A stretch of 64,000 nt of DNA from Rapana venosa. Its lineage: Eukaryota; Mollusca; Gastropoda; Neogastropoda; Muricidae. Position 1 is the first letter of the stretch. Each line of letters begins with the position of its first letter. Where the stretch lies: contig CM054140.1 of the NCBI GenBank assembly GCA_028751875.1, forward strand, positions 7,252,197 through 7,316,196, in the 5' to 3' direction. The notes beneath the pieces were generated by a model. It ran no database searches and was not told where the DNA came from. It saw nothing but the letters and a program-made list of their open reading frames with translations. A program made the position numbers and the translations under genes. Of this stretch, positions 1 to 11,289 are shown piece by piece.

Positions 1-1050
1 TTTAAAATTGAGAGATCTGCTTAAAAGTGATGGTTGATCTGATGACGATTTATTATATGTGAAAGAGGGAGAGTGTAGAGGTAAAAAGAACAGGGCCGAG
101 AACTGATCCCTGTGGGACTCCACATTCCAGTTTGGTAGGTGTTGATTTGAATCTTGTTTACTGCAACTGTGTGGAATGGGTCTGTGAGGTAAGGAACCTA
201 AACCAGGTGAGGGCTGTGCCTTTAATACCGAACGTATTTTGGAGACGGGAGAGAAGAATTGCGTGGTCTATAGTGTCGAAGGCTGCAGATAGGTCGAGAA
301 GAGTGAGAAGGGAGATTTTTCCTGAGTCAGACGCGTGTAGAAGCGTGTTTAAGGTGTGGACTAGGTTTCCGTGCTGTGGTTGACGCAATAGGCAGACTGA
401 AAAGGGGGAAGGAGATTATTAATTTTGAGTGAAGATGGTTGTTGAGTTGTTTCAGAACAACTTTTTCAAGGACTTTAGAGATGAACGGTAGGTTGGATAC
501 AGGTCTATAATTCTTCAAAATGTTAGTATCGAGGTCATGCTTTTTTAGTAGAGGAGTAACTATTGCAGTTTTGAGAGCAGTTGGGACAATTCCTGAAAGA
601 AGTGATGAGTTTACTATTTTGTGATAGTGGGTATAAGCTGTGGAAGGCACTGAGTAAAAAGAGAAGCAGGTATAGGATCAAGATCACATGATTTTATTGT
701 CATTTCTTTCAGAATCGTCTTGATTTCTTTCTCGCTTGTTGGGTGAAAGAAAAGGAGAGGAGTACCAGAGAATTGGGGATCAGGAGGCATAGGGTAGAAA
801 GAAGTCTGATCCAATCTGGAGCGAATGTTGCGGATTTTATCAGAGAAGAAAGAAGAGAATATAGCAGGAAGTTCAGAGGTGCTGTGAACAGTAGGCATTG
901 GGCTTGCCTTTGCAGATCCCAGGAGGGTTGATGTGAGGGAAAAAAGAGATTTCATGGACGTGGCATCAAGAATTTGAGCAGAGTAATAGTTTGTCTTTGC
1001 AGAATGAATCTGGGTTTTGACTTTGTTTATTTGTTTTCGCAAGAGCTGTT
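1..1050 (-). mobile_element. LINE reverse transcriptase fragment
   Basis: Three overlapping minus-strand frames give consecutive pieces of a non-LTR retrotransposon reverse transcriptase. They contain [18 protein letters not shown], then LLDLSAAFDTIDH, then GVPQGSVLGPVLF near 71-121. The frame changes between pieces, so this copy is decayed. It runs off the left edge of the window before the catalytic YxDD box, and no endonuclease is visible. It abuts a minisatellite at 1063. The wording of the motifs resembles CR1/Rex1-like elements, but the clade is an inference. Confidence 0.85.
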
Positions 1051-1062
1051 TGTTTATTTCAG

Positions 1063-2413
1063 TTCATACATCACACATCTTGCCTTCTTTCTGAAACATA
1101 CATCACACACCTTGCCTTCTTTCTGAAACATACATCACACACCTTCCCTTCTTTCTGAAACATACATACATCACACACCTTGCCTTCTTTCTGAAACATA
1201 CATACATCTTGCCTCCTTTCTGAAACATACATCACACACCTTGCCTTCTTTCTGAAACATACATACATCACACACCTTGCCTTCCTTCTGAAACATACAT
1301 CACACACCTTGCCTTCTTTCTGAAACATACATACATCACACACCTTGCCTTCTTTCTGAAACATACATACATCACACACCTTGCCTTCTTTCTGAAACAT
1401 ACATACATCACACACCTTGCCTTCTTTCTGAAACATACATCACACACCTTGCCTTCCTTCTGAAACATACATCACACCACACACCTTGCCTTCTTTCTGA
1501 AACATACATACATCACACACCTTGCCTTCTTTCTGAAACATACATCACACCACACACCTTGCCTTCTTTCTGAAACATACATACATCACACACCTTGCCT
1601 TCTTTCTGAAACATACATACATCACACACCTTGCCTCCTCTGAAACATACATACATCACACCTTGCCTTCTTTCTGAAACATACATACATCACACACCTT
1701 GCCTTCTTTCTGAAACATACATACATCATACACCTTGCCTTCTTTCTGAAACATACATACATCATACACCTTGCCTTCTTTCTGAAACATACATACATCA
1801 TACACCTTGCCTTCTTTCTGAAACATACATCATACACCTTGCCTTCTTTCTGAAACATACACATCATACACCTTGCCTTCTTTCTGAAGCAAACACATCA
1901 TACACCTTGCCTTCTTTCTGAAACATACATACATCATACACCTTGCCTTCTTTCTGAAACATACATACATCATACACCTTGCCTTCTTTCTGAAACATAC
2001 ATCATACACCTTGCCTTCTTTCTGAAACATACACATCATACACCTTGCCTTCTTTCTGAAGCATACATACATCACACACCTTGCCTTCTTTCTGAAACAC
2101 ACATACATCACACACCTTGCCTCCTCTGAAACATACACATCATACACCTTGCCTTCTTTCTGAAACATACATACATCATACACCTTGCCTTCTTTCTGAA
2201 ACATACATCATACACCTTGCCTTCTTTCTGAAACAAACATACATCATACACCTTGCCTTCTTTCTGAAACATACATCACACACCTTGCCTTCTTTCTGAA
2301 ACATACATACATCATACACCTTGCCTTCTTTCTGAAACATACATCATACACCTTGCCTTCTTTCTGAGACATACATACATCATACACCTTGCCTTCTTTC
2401 TGAGACATACATA
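1063..2413. repeat. Minisatellite, 28-36 bp unit
   Basis: About 40 head-to-tail copies of a unit built on CTTGCCTTCTTTCTGAAACA followed by one or two CATA steps and CATCACACAC. Copies differ in the number of CATA steps and in CATCACAC versus CATCATAC, with the second form dominating the right half. Degenerate units reappear at 2925-3005. Open frames here on both strands are products of the repeat. Confidence 0.95.
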
Positions 2414-2580
2414 CAAGAATGAAGGTGTCAGGATGACTAACATTACCCCTACATTAAGGGAGAGAACCTCTCTTTCCCAGTACACGTGCACTGTGCACAT
2501 TTCTATGCAACCGTAACCCAGTAGTGGGTGATACTGAGAGAAGGGCTAGTAGATGGTTGGTTCCCTATAGCGGGTTACCT

Positions 2581-2905
2581 GTAGGGAAAAGGTTAAGACA
2601 TTCGCCTGTCTAACAAGTAAACCGTGAGGTTCTGGGTTCGATTCCCAGCCTCGCCCTTTCTTCCCAGTTTGACACCAAAAAATCAAACTGAATGTCACAG
2701 TCTTTTGGATAAGACTATAAACTGAGGTTACATGTGTGAACACACGCAGAACATCTTGCGCACATGTCAAAATCCCATTCCACCTTTCGGAAGAGTAGGA
2801 ACAGATGACAAGAAATAAAAATGTATGCACAGGTGGGGGAGGGGGAAGAACAGTTGCATTGGTGAACCTCAGAGCTTTAGCCAAGGAACAACAACAAAAC
2901 ACACA
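2581..2905 (+). mobile_element. SINE, head A with tail 2
   Basis: A tRNA-like head with a B-box-like GGTTCGATTCCCAGCC is followed by the core TGGATAAGACTATAAACTGA and tail 2 (ATTGGTGAACCTCAGAGC). Part of the middle is deleted around 2805-2830. Confidence 0.85.
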
Positions 2906-3394
2906 CACATGCACACATACATACACGTCTTCTTTCTCAAACACAGATCATACAGCACACCCTTCTGAAACACTGATACAGCTAGCCTTCTTTCTGAAAT
3001 ATACATATAAAATAAAATCCAAATAAAATAAATCATACATCATGTATACTAAAACTACAGGATATGTTCTTCACACCATACATTTCATCTCATGAATAAG
3101 AACAACTTACCAATACCTGTACTTCAAAACAACACATTCATGAAAAATAAAAACCCACAACTTTCTGGCTTCACGATATATTACCATTCTGGGCTCAAGC
3201 CTGACTGACAGACAGACTGGATAAGGACAAGGAAAAGAACTGGGGCACGACAAAACTCCCAACGACAGGAACAAACGGGTCAGAAACAAACAGGTCAGAA
3301 ACGAGAAGAAACATGGCAGGTTCATGATAACTCCCAACGACAGAAACAAAATGTCAGAAACCAGGCATGGTACTGGAGGAAAAGCCTTTTTCCC

Positions 3395-3500
3395 CTGAAA
3401 TGGTTTGGGGGTCCAGGGCATTGCCCCCTGGTGGGGTCAAGGGGCAGAGCCCCTTTGTGGGGGTGAGGGGGCAACACCCCCTGAAGCTGAAGGGTTTTCA
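3395..3500. repeat. GC-rich serial hairpin repeat
   Basis: Contains consecutive short palindromes GGGCATTGCCCCC, GGGGCAGAGCCCC and GGGGGCAACACCCCC separated by about 10-15 bases. It looks like a repetitive non-coding element; its class is not recognised. Confidence 0.5.
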
Positions 3501-3677
3501 GCAATTCTAGCCTGTAAAAAAAGCCTCTCCTTCAACTAATTGCAGTTCTTAATACTAAGCAAGTTCTGCCCTAAAATAAGCTCTCCTAAAATGACTTTAT
3601 CAGTCACTTCTTAACCCAAAGGAGGTTTTATACACAAGTAATCACATAGCAAAAATGAGGACATATTTAGACAAATG

Positions 3678-3966
3678 AAGGGGACGGGATAGCTCAGTGG
3701 TCACAGCACTCGCTTTCCCCCAGCCAAGTTAAGCATCATCGAGCGTGGTTACCAGTTGGATGGGTGACCGTTTGCGCGCCTTGGCTTCAGTACAGTTCCC
3801 CCAGCTGTAAATGGGTACCTGCCCTCTTTAGGGTCAGGGAAGGTAAAGCAGCGAGGGAGAGGAGATGGGCGCCGCCCTCAATATGCTGGCCCTAGAGAAG
3901 TGAGGTCTCTGACGCCTCGCTCCCCTACGACCTTATAGGTTATGGGACTCCTTTACCTTTACCTTT
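3678..3966 (+). mobile_element. tRNA/5S chimeric SINE, copy 1
   Basis: The body starts with a tRNA-like A box (TAGCTCAGTGG) and continues into a 5S-rRNA-like segment (AAGTTAAGCATCATCGAGCG, then TTGGATGGGTGACCG). The 3' part carries CAGCTGTAAATGGGTACC and ends in repeated CTTTAC. A 13-base direct repeat, ATTTAGACAAATG, flanks it at 3665-3677 and 3967-3979, as expected of target-site duplication. Confidence 0.9.
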
Positions 3967-3968
3967 AT

Positions 3969-4110
3969 TTAGACAAATGTGCACAAATACAGATAGAGGA
4001 AGAGAGAGGAAGGACAGACACAAACACAGAGAGAGAGAGTGTGTATGTGTGTGTGTATGAGTGGGTGAGAGAGAAAGAGAGAGAGATGGAGAGAGGGAGG
4101 GGAAAGGAGG
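3969..4110. repeat. GA/GT-rich simple sequence
   Basis: Purine-rich GA repeats with a short GT block; no gene signal. Confidence 0.7.
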
Positions 4111-4570
4111 GAGGGATGCACTCCCTGAAAAAGAAGGGGAAGGCTGCTGAATATTGTTTACGAACATTGCTCTCTGACCACAGGCAGGGCTGAAGTGGAA
4201 CAGCCAGTGAAAGCCCCCCCCCCCATCCCCATCCATTCTCCTCCTTCCTACCAGCTCCCTTTACCCCTTTGCCTTAAGCCAGAGAGCTGCTAGGCTAGTC
4301 CCTCCCTTTCATGAAACCTGGCACCCATTGTTGATACAGTGGTCCCCTTCACTTGCTACCTATACTAGGCTAGTGATGACTCGCGATGTCAAGCAGAGAA
4401 GGGAAGTTATCAGCATGGAAGAGTTACATCCCTTGACTAGGTTTCATTAACATTTTTTTTTCTCTTCTTTTAAATATTTTTCTTTCCCCCCACGGATTTC
4501 CGCAAATTCGCGGTGATGTACCATGCCTGGAAACAGACGGGTCAGAAACGAGGAGCAACAGGGCAGGTAC

Positions 4571-4711
4571 CTGCAGTATCCACTGCTCCGTGTGCAGACG
4601 ATCCAACAGATACTCGGCGTCCTGCTTCGTCATTTTTTTGTCCAGTCGCTCCACGATGTTCAGCGCCGCCCTGGAGCCCACACATCCCTCGTTCTCCACG
4701 ACGATCTCCAC
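4571..4711 (-). CDS. NSMCE1: NSMCE1 exon 4
   Basis: 47 codons in phase 0 at both ends, with acceptor AAGAGCAG and donor GTACCT. Encodes the helical and winged-helix segment ALNIVERLDKKMTKQDAEYL, matching ILNLVDQLKGKKMRKKEAEQ in human. It is the last exon of this gene visible in the window. Confidence 0.9.
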
Positions 4712-7700
4712 CTGCTCTTACAGAGAGCACAGTGAGCATCACTAGCACCACCATGATAGATACAGCACCATGTCCCTGAAGTCAGAATGTGCCTACCTAA
4801 ATAGTAGGGGGTGGGGGGAGGATGGGGGAAGTTGTACATACAAAAATCTCACCACTTGTAACCATTGAAGCTCTAGCCAAGAAACAACCCCCCCCCCCCC
4901 CCTCCCCGAAAAAAACCCCAACCCACCAATCACACAAACAACAACAAATGCAGCACCACAATAACAATCATCAACTAGAAAAGAAACGCCACACATTTAC
5001 TTGACGTACATATTATCCCTCTACATACACACAGGATTCTTATCATGTCAAAACCATTTTGGACGATTCAGAGGCAAAACAGCGTAGTGGTTAGAGTGCT
5101 GAGCTCATCACTGACAGCCCAGTTCAAGCCACAACCGAAGCCAAACCCGGTAGTTTTCAAAAGATTTTTTTCCCCCTGGAGTTTTTAACATCTATGCTTG
5201 ACTTCATTGCCTGAAAGTCCTTTGGATGAAGACTATAAACAGGGACAGAACTAACCACACACATCAAACTTGAACTTGCGCTTTCTAGGGCGGTGCGTTA
5301 CCTTTAAACCAGATCCCCCGTTACACATACCTACATCTCACAGACCTGTGTTCAACCAGCTCACCTCCATGACCCAGGATGTGTGGAAATACATTAGTCA
5401 CAAATAATGGAGCGTGGTAAAGGTTAAGAATCCTGACTTACTCAGTTCTTATGGCATGACAAGCAATATCCCAGGTTCCATTTTTGGGGCTCTGGAGCAG
5501 GCACAAAACGAGTCATCCAAACAGAAAACTACACTATGAAATGACAAAGATTCTGGAAAGGCTGAATTAATGTGCATTGTTTAGAGTGCATTAAAAAAAT
5601 CTCCTTGTCCATTGTCATCATTTGTTGGTTTTTTTTTCCCATTCCTTGGCTAGAGCCCCAAGGTTCACCAATGATTAATTTTTTTTGCATATATACATAC
5701 ACCCATACCCCCCCCCCCCCCCCCCCCCGTTCTCCCATACAACCATCCCCCCCCCCCCCCCCCCCTTTCTCCATACAACCATCCCCCCCCCCCCCCCCCC
5801 TTTCTCCACTACAAACCATTCCCCCCCCCCCCTTTCTCCATACAACCATCCCCCCCCCCCCCCCTTTCTCATACAAACCATTCCACACCCCCTTTCTCCA
5901 TACAACCATTCCCCCCGCCCCTTTCTCCATACAACCATTCCCCCACCCCCTTATTCTCCATACAACCATTCCCCCACCCCTTACTCATACAACCCATTCC
6001 CCGACCCCTTTCTCATACAACCATTTCCACCCCCCCCCCCTATCTCCAACAACCATTCCCCCCCCCCCCATTCTCCATACAACCATTCCCCCCCCCTTTC
6101 TCCATACAACCAGTCCCCCCCCCCCTTTCTCCATACAACCAATCCCCCCCCTTCTCCAAACAAACCATTCCCCCCCCCCTTTCTCCATACAACCATTTCC
6201 CCCCCCCCTTTCTCCATACCACCATTCCCCCCCCCCCTTCTCCATACAACCATTCCCCCCACCGCCCTTTCTCCAAACAAACATCCCCTCCCCCCCCCCC
6301 CTTTCTCCATACAACCATTTCCCCCCCCCCCCCCCCCTTTCTCATACAACCATTCCCCCCCCCTTTCTCCAACAACCATTCCCCCCCCCCCCCCCCCCCC
6401 CCCCCACCTTTCTCCATACATCCATTCCCCCCCCCCCCCCCCTTTTCCGCCATACAAACCATTGCCCCACCCCTTTCTCTCTCCATACAACCATTCCCCC
6501 ACCCCTTTCTCCATACAACCATATTGTAAAAATTAATAGAATACATATGATGGTAACGGTTATATATTTTCTTATGTTTGATAGATTATGTATTTTTATA
6601 TACATTGATACATTGATTAAAGTATAAGCCATGTTTTGTTTTTAACTTATTTAAATGAAGTAGGTTTGTTTTATATAATTTTCTTTAAATTAAAGGATCT
6701 AATAATACTCATGTATTTATTTTTTATGTTAAACACTAAAGTAATTAATAATTTTCTAGGATTTATTTATTTAGTGCATTTACCCCATTATGTAATTTTA
6801 TTTTTTTTAATTTAGATATTATATGGGATCTAGATATTTCATATATTCAGCTTGATCAAAGTTTGTGATAAATATTATCCATCATGTAAGGTGATGCATA
6901 TGGATCATTAATTATATATCATTTCCCCCACCCCCTTTCTTCCAACCCCACCCCCCCCCCCCTCCCCCTAAACCATCAAGAAAGCTGCAGTCCAGATTTT
7001 GGGCGTGGTGTCTAAACACGACACCTGTGTGCATGCATCTTTTGAAATTTTGTCATCTGTTCCTACTGGCACAAAATGGCCTACTCTTCCAAAAGGTAGA
7101 ATGGGATTTTTAATGTGTGTGCAAGATGTTCTGCGAGCATTTGCACATGAGGCCTCTGTTTATAGTCTTATCTGAAGGACTTTGACATTTGTCTCAATTT
7201 TCTCATCAAACTAAGAAGAAAGGGCAAGGCTGGGAATCAAGCCATAACCTCATGGTTTTCTGGTTAGGCGGGTGAATGTCTTGACCATCCTGCCACCTTC
7301 CTTCATGTAGTCATAACCAATGACAGGCATGATATGCACGTTGTTATTAATGCTCATCACATCTAACACCTTTTAAATTTTTTTTTTTTTTTAGCATAGC
7401 ACTACTCTATGGAATAGTACCCACCAGTTTTTTGAAGAACTCCAGCTCGTTGGCAGTGTAATCTGATGATAGACGAGTGATGTTATTCTCCACATTATTT
7501 ACCTGCAAAAAAACCACACACACCTCTATGAGAACAAAATCTGAAGCCCAGAGTAATATCATTTTGTCTAACTCCCCCCCCACTCTTGAATTATATTGCA
7601 TTTGCTTGAGCGCTCTAAACTCTGCCGCAATATTCATCCACACAGAAAAGATACTTACATAATAAAAGTTTCCATTTAAAAAAAAAGACAGAAATATGGT

Positions 7701-9905
7701 AGTGATTATGGCGATTATTCTTTTTATGATATGGAAGCTTTGCACATTTCCACTGATGAGGACGGGATAGCTCAGTGGTCAGAGCACTCGCCTTCCCCAA
7801 GCTAAGGTTAAGCAGCATTGAGCGTGGTTACCAGTTGGGTGGGTGACCTTTTTGCATATGCATTGGCTTCAGTACAGTCCCCCAGTTCACCCAGCTGTAA
7901 ATGAGTACCTGCCCTCTTTAGAGTCAGGGAAGGTAAAGCAGCGAAGGAGAGGAGATGGGCGCTGCCCTCAATATGCTGACCCTAGAGAAGCTGCGGTCTC
8001 TGACGCCTCGCTCCCCTACGACCACATAGGTTATGGGACACCTTTACCGTTAACTGACAAGGTGGGGCATACAGACTGCTCCTAGGGAGCTCCACTCTTC
8101 TTCTCCTTCTGCAATTCCTGTTGGATGGAATGCACAGTGCCTGGTCTTCTCCTGTGCTTGTGTAACTCTGCAAGAAGTCTGCCCACTGACCTCAGCCAAT
8201 GCATTCCAACTTCAGGGCAGCCTATTAAAAAAAGTTCATAACTACATAAGAAAAGATTTTCAGATTTGTTTGAAAAAAAGCCATGCAGAATGGGCTGGAT
8301 AAGCGCAGAAAATAAGCATATGAGAGAGAATGAGAGAGAGAGAGAGAGCGAGGGAGGAAAGGAGAGGAGAGGTAGAAAGAGAGAAGAGAGAGCAGAAAAA
8401 AAATAAAACAAGGTTAGAGAGGTAAGGTAAAACGAAACAAAAACAAAGGGAGTGATAGACAAGGGGAAATTTCTAGCACAAAATTTTAAGAAGGCAGGTG
8501 ATGCTATTTATATTGAAAGAGCTCCTGATAAGTCAAAATTACTTTAATCGTCCCATGAAAGGTAATTACAATACTGACAAGCACATATTAATTGATAGGT
8601 ATCAAAATCACTAAAAGACACAAGAATGCCATATTTCATCTTTGGTTACAATTTTTAAAAAATCCAAGATAATTTCAAATAATAGAAAAAAAATCAAACA
8701 TGCATGCATGCACACACACACACGTACACACAATCCAATCCTGTTGTTTACAGCCCATCCGACCACAGAGGCCATATCAGGGTTGTTCACGTTCACACAT
8801 GCACACCAATGTAGGCATAACAATGTACACACCCCCCCACACACAAGACAGACGAAGCACACACACTACACACGCATTGCACACAAAACACACAACACAT
8901 ACACACCACAACACTAATGTAGGGCATACAATGCAGTAAGGACCACTGAACAAGAAAAGCCACATAAACACAGACACACCAAAACACACACAGTGACACA
9001 TCACACAGAACGCATCACAGACACAAGTAAACACCCAGCCCACCCAGACCCGCACGCACACATCACACACACACATGCACTCCATACCAACAGTAGTAGT
9101 TGGTGCCGTCCTCCTCACAGATTGCCTGTTCTTCACTTCAGGTGGAAGGCATGATGCTGGTGTTGATGGTCGAATGAAAGATCACCATCTGCTGGTTCCT
9201 CTCCTTTTCATCTCCGCTGTACGGCTCTGCAACACCCGTTCAAGGGGAGTTTTTCCATGGAGTAAACATCAGCATCAACTCCACTTCCCCCCAACGTCCT
9301 TCCCATGAGACTAGTATAAATCGAGCTCCTGTGTGCAAACGCATGCCTTTCTGAAGATAAGGCTATTTCAAACTGGTAGGAACAAACGACAAAATTTCAT
9401 GCACATTGGTTATCGCGTTTAGACATCATCCTCAAAGTCAGAATGCAGCTACCCTCATTCAAGTGGGCGAAAAACCGTCAAATACGTAAAAAACAAAAGT
9501 CTCACCATCGGTGAACCTTGAGCGCTAGCAAGGAATCTACCAAACCCCCCCCCCCCCCCCCCCACGACACACACACATACAAAACACCACAAAAAAAACC
9601 AACAAAAAAAAACCCCCCCCAACCTAAAAGTAAACCAAATGCACAGTCATATGTTTGGATGGTAGCTTTCCTAAAGACTAAAATCTTTTACGGTGGCCAT
9701 GACTCATAATGTTGACTGATCTGTTCTTGTGTTTCTAAGAGTTTGCAAATCTAAATTAGGGCATATGCACGATTATAAACATGTAATATATGCAATTACC
9801 TGAATAATGTTCACAGCAATGTCGGTACAGCTCCTTGACTTCTTTTCCGTTCTGTACACTCTTCGTCATGAAGGCTTGCAAGAATGCTTTGTGTGCTTGG
9901 TTCAT
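4571..9905 (-). CDS. NSMCE1: NSMCE1 homologue, 5' four exons (partial)
   Basis: Non-SMC element 1 of the nuclear SMC5/6 DNA-repair complex; in known homologues it pairs with NSE3/MAGE and has winged-helix domains and a C-terminal RING-like ubiquitin-ligase domain. Four minus-strand exons (9800-9905, 9088-9226, 7425-7502, 4571-4711) encode about 156 residues that align end to end with the N-terminal 60 percent of the human protein: MNQAHKAFLQAFMTKSV at the start, CEEDGTNYY, RLSSDYTANELEFFKKL, and KMTKQDAEYLLDRLHTEQWI. Exons 1, 3 and 4 have canonical GT-AG borders and consistent phases (exon 1 ends one base into a codon). Exon 2 needs four one-base insertions in short homopolymers to stay open. 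The winged-helix end and RING-like exons are not found in 1-4570, so they lie left of the window or have been lost. The gene is head to head with DDX24. Confidence 0.88.
4775..4890 (+). mobile_element. SINE tail 2 fragment
   Basis: GAAGTCAGAATGTGCCTACC through CCATTGAAGCTCTAGCCAAG, ending in a C-run. Head and core are missing. Confidence 0.7.
5083..5310 (+). mobile_element. Old head-B-like SINE
   Basis: AGCGTAGTGGTTAGAGTGCT followed by a degraded B box, then TCCTTTGGATGAAGACTATA of the shared core. Diverged and without a recognisable tail. Confidence 0.55.
5708..6521. repeat. Poly-C minisatellite
   Basis: About 28 units, each a run of roughly 5-25 C followed by TTTCTCCATACAACCATT with small variants. 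The opposite strand is a series of long G-runs. Proline-rich and glycine-rich open frames here are repeat products. Confidence 0.95.
6530..6930. other. AT-rich unassigned stretch
   Basis: AT-rich DNA with no open frame or repeat that I recognise. It ends at a C-rich tract and interrupts a SINE. Confidence 0.5.
7425..7502 (-). CDS. NSMCE1: NSMCE1 exon 3
   Basis: 26 codons in phase 0 at both ends, with acceptor TTTTTTGCAG and donor GTGGGT. RLSSDYTANELEFFKKL corresponds to KMATDFAENELDLFRKA in human NSMCE1. Confidence 0.9.
7760..8052 (+). mobile_element. tRNA/5S chimeric SINE, copy 2
   Basis: Same body as copy 1: TAGCTCAGTGG, then TTAAGCAGCATTGAGCGTGG, then CAGCTGTAAATGAGTACC. It ends at TTTACCGTTAAC. 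Confidence 0.9.
8085..8222 (-). repeat. Short dispersed repeat (family F)
   Basis: Read on the minus strand it carries GCACAGGAGAAGACCAGGCA. The same sequence occurs on the plus strand at 25075-25200, so this protein-like frame is a repeat rather than an exon. Confidence 0.65.
8697..9080. repeat. CA-rich simple sequence
   Basis: Imperfect (CA)n across most of NSMCE1 intron 2; the long frames on both strands are artefacts. Confidence 0.85.
9088..9226 (-). CDS. NSMCE1: NSMCE1 exon 2 (frame disturbed)
   Basis: Translations YSGDEKERNQQMVIFHST, INTSI and AICEEDGTNYY line up with the family without gaps, but they lie in different frames and a TGA interrupts the simple reading. One extra base in each of four short runs (a TT, a single G, a GG and a second TT) restores an open 48-codon exon whose end phase fits exon 3. 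Donor is GTATGG. The acceptor TTGCAG is six bases from a SINE. Confidence 0.75.
9235..9560 (+). mobile_element. SINE, head B core with tail 2
   Basis: Begins at CCCGTTCAAGGGGAG of the head B element, contains a degraded core (CCCATGAGACTAGTATAAAT) and ends with tail 2 and a C-run. It lies six bases from the acceptor of NSMCE1 exon 2. Confidence 0.75.
9800..9905 (-). CDS. NSMCE1: NSMCE1 exon 1
   Basis: Start ATG at 9905-9903. Encodes 35 residues plus one base; FLQAFMTKSVQNGKEVKEL matches the family N-terminus (FLQLLMTHGVL in human). Donor is GTAATT. The first exon of the family begins at the same place, which supports this start. Confidence 0.88.
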
Positions 9906-10237
9906 TGCACCACAGGTCTGAGGTCTGCTTCTTTTTGTTCTTTGTCTGCAATTACAAACATGGATATTATATATATATTTATAATATATAAAATAACTGG
10001 ACAGTCACTCACACATAGTACACAAACTTTAAAAAAAAATTATGTAATTACTTTTTTATGAAACCAGAAAAATCCCCCCCCCCCCCCCCCACACACTCAA
10101 TACACTCACACACAGTACACACATAAAGGGCATTTGAACTTATATTTTAATATAAAAATTATGAGAGCAATTTTATGATTACACGCTTTCTTTAAACAAT
10201 ATTAAAACACATCAAAAGTTACACACTGTATCAACAC

Positions 10238-10279
<42 letters not shown>

Positions 10280-11289
10280 ACAAAACATGACCCACACCAT
10301 TGAACGCCACCACATCACAGGCAACAATAACCTACGAAATCAAGCAAAAGCAAAACTAGAAGTAGACATAACGCAATTAAGAAAGTTCATACAAAATTTA
10401 AATCTTATGAGCACAACTAAATCTTAAGACATAACATCAACAACAAAACATGCATAAAAATGTAAATCACAATTAGAATATTTCATGAAATTTATTAATG
10501 CAATGGTCTGTAATCTTTTTTCTTTTTCAGAGAATGCATAATTGCATTGTTTTCTTAATTCCTAATCTTTCTTAGACCCCCTCAGTCAATGCCTAGATCC
10601 TGATCAAGTTATCTAATCATGAAACTTGAAAGTTCTATGAACATAAAACGATCACTTAAGTATTATCACAAATAATGAACTGAAATGGCAGCACCCCATG
10701 TCGACTGCCTCCCCCCAACAAAATTTTTATTTTTTACTTTTTATCCGAGTTGTGTTTGTGTGTGTCAGAAATCATCATGGATGCACGACAGCAGACAGCA
10801 CAAAAAAGCGAATCCAATCAAAACTACTCTTCTCTTTGTAACAGGGTGATACAATGACAGTTTGAGGAATGGGAGGAAACTTCAGCATGTCAATAGTCTA
10901 CCTGTTGAATTTCAGTGCCTGTTGTTAGGCTATGGCGGCCCTTTTACTTTGAGATGTCTGCCTCCCGCGACAAGTGGCCCATAGCCTTTTTACCGAAATC
11001 AACCTATGGCCTAGGCCTAACCATCAAATATACAAATTAACATGAATCTACCAAATATGTGCAAAATCGTATGAAGCTAGCCTAGTCATTAACAAATTAT
11101 GCTTTGTATTTTGGAGATGCAACGGTAAGCAGTCCTTGTTTGTGTGAGTTCCTTTGAAAAACAGTAATAAAAATGGGCAAACACCTAATACTGGAGTGCG
11201 ATTGTTTAGCCCTACTTTGTAACAACAACAACAACAACACACGCGCCGGAAGTATTTCTTTTGCGCAGGAAATAGGAAAGTTAGTCAAA
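9906..11289. promoter_or_regulatory. Divergent NSMCE1/DDX24 intergenic region
   Basis: 1384 bases separate the two start codons, which point away from each other. The region holds C-runs at about 10073-10091 and a 41-base C-run at 10239-10279. There is no TATA box in a convincing place. Use as a shared promoter region is an inference from the layout; the distance is longer than a classical bidirectional promoter. Confidence 0.45.

Larger units (their letters stand above)
5636..7308 (-). mobile_element. SINE (head A, tail 2) split by poly-C array and AT-rich insert
   Basis: Tail 2 lies at 5636-5700 (GCTAGAGCCCCAAGGTTCAC). The rest of the same element, from the TCTAAACACGACACC module to the tRNA-like head, lies at 6975-7308 in the same orientation. 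Between them are the poly-C minisatellite and about 400 bases of AT-rich DNA. Intact relatives have a short C-tract at exactly this point. Confidence 0.7.

Noticed and set aside
1063..2413. CRISPR-like array of regular repeats
   Set aside because: There are no unique spacers; units are head-to-tail and the DNA is from an animal with introns.
3700..3780. 5S rRNA gene
   Set aside because: Only the 3' half resembles 5S and it is embedded in a dispersed element present many times.
5572..6627. 351-codon proline-rich frame and glycine-rich minus-strand frames
   Set aside because: Products of the poly-C minisatellite.
8082..8222. Possible NSMCE1 exon (open minus-strand frame with GVG-like motifs)
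   Set aside because: The same sequence occurs in DDX24 intron 7, so it is a dispersed repeat; the four-exon join is in phase without it.
11173..11289. Upstream in-frame start for DDX24
   Set aside because: The added 39 residues are low-complexity (Asn run) and do not match the family; 11290 has the better context.
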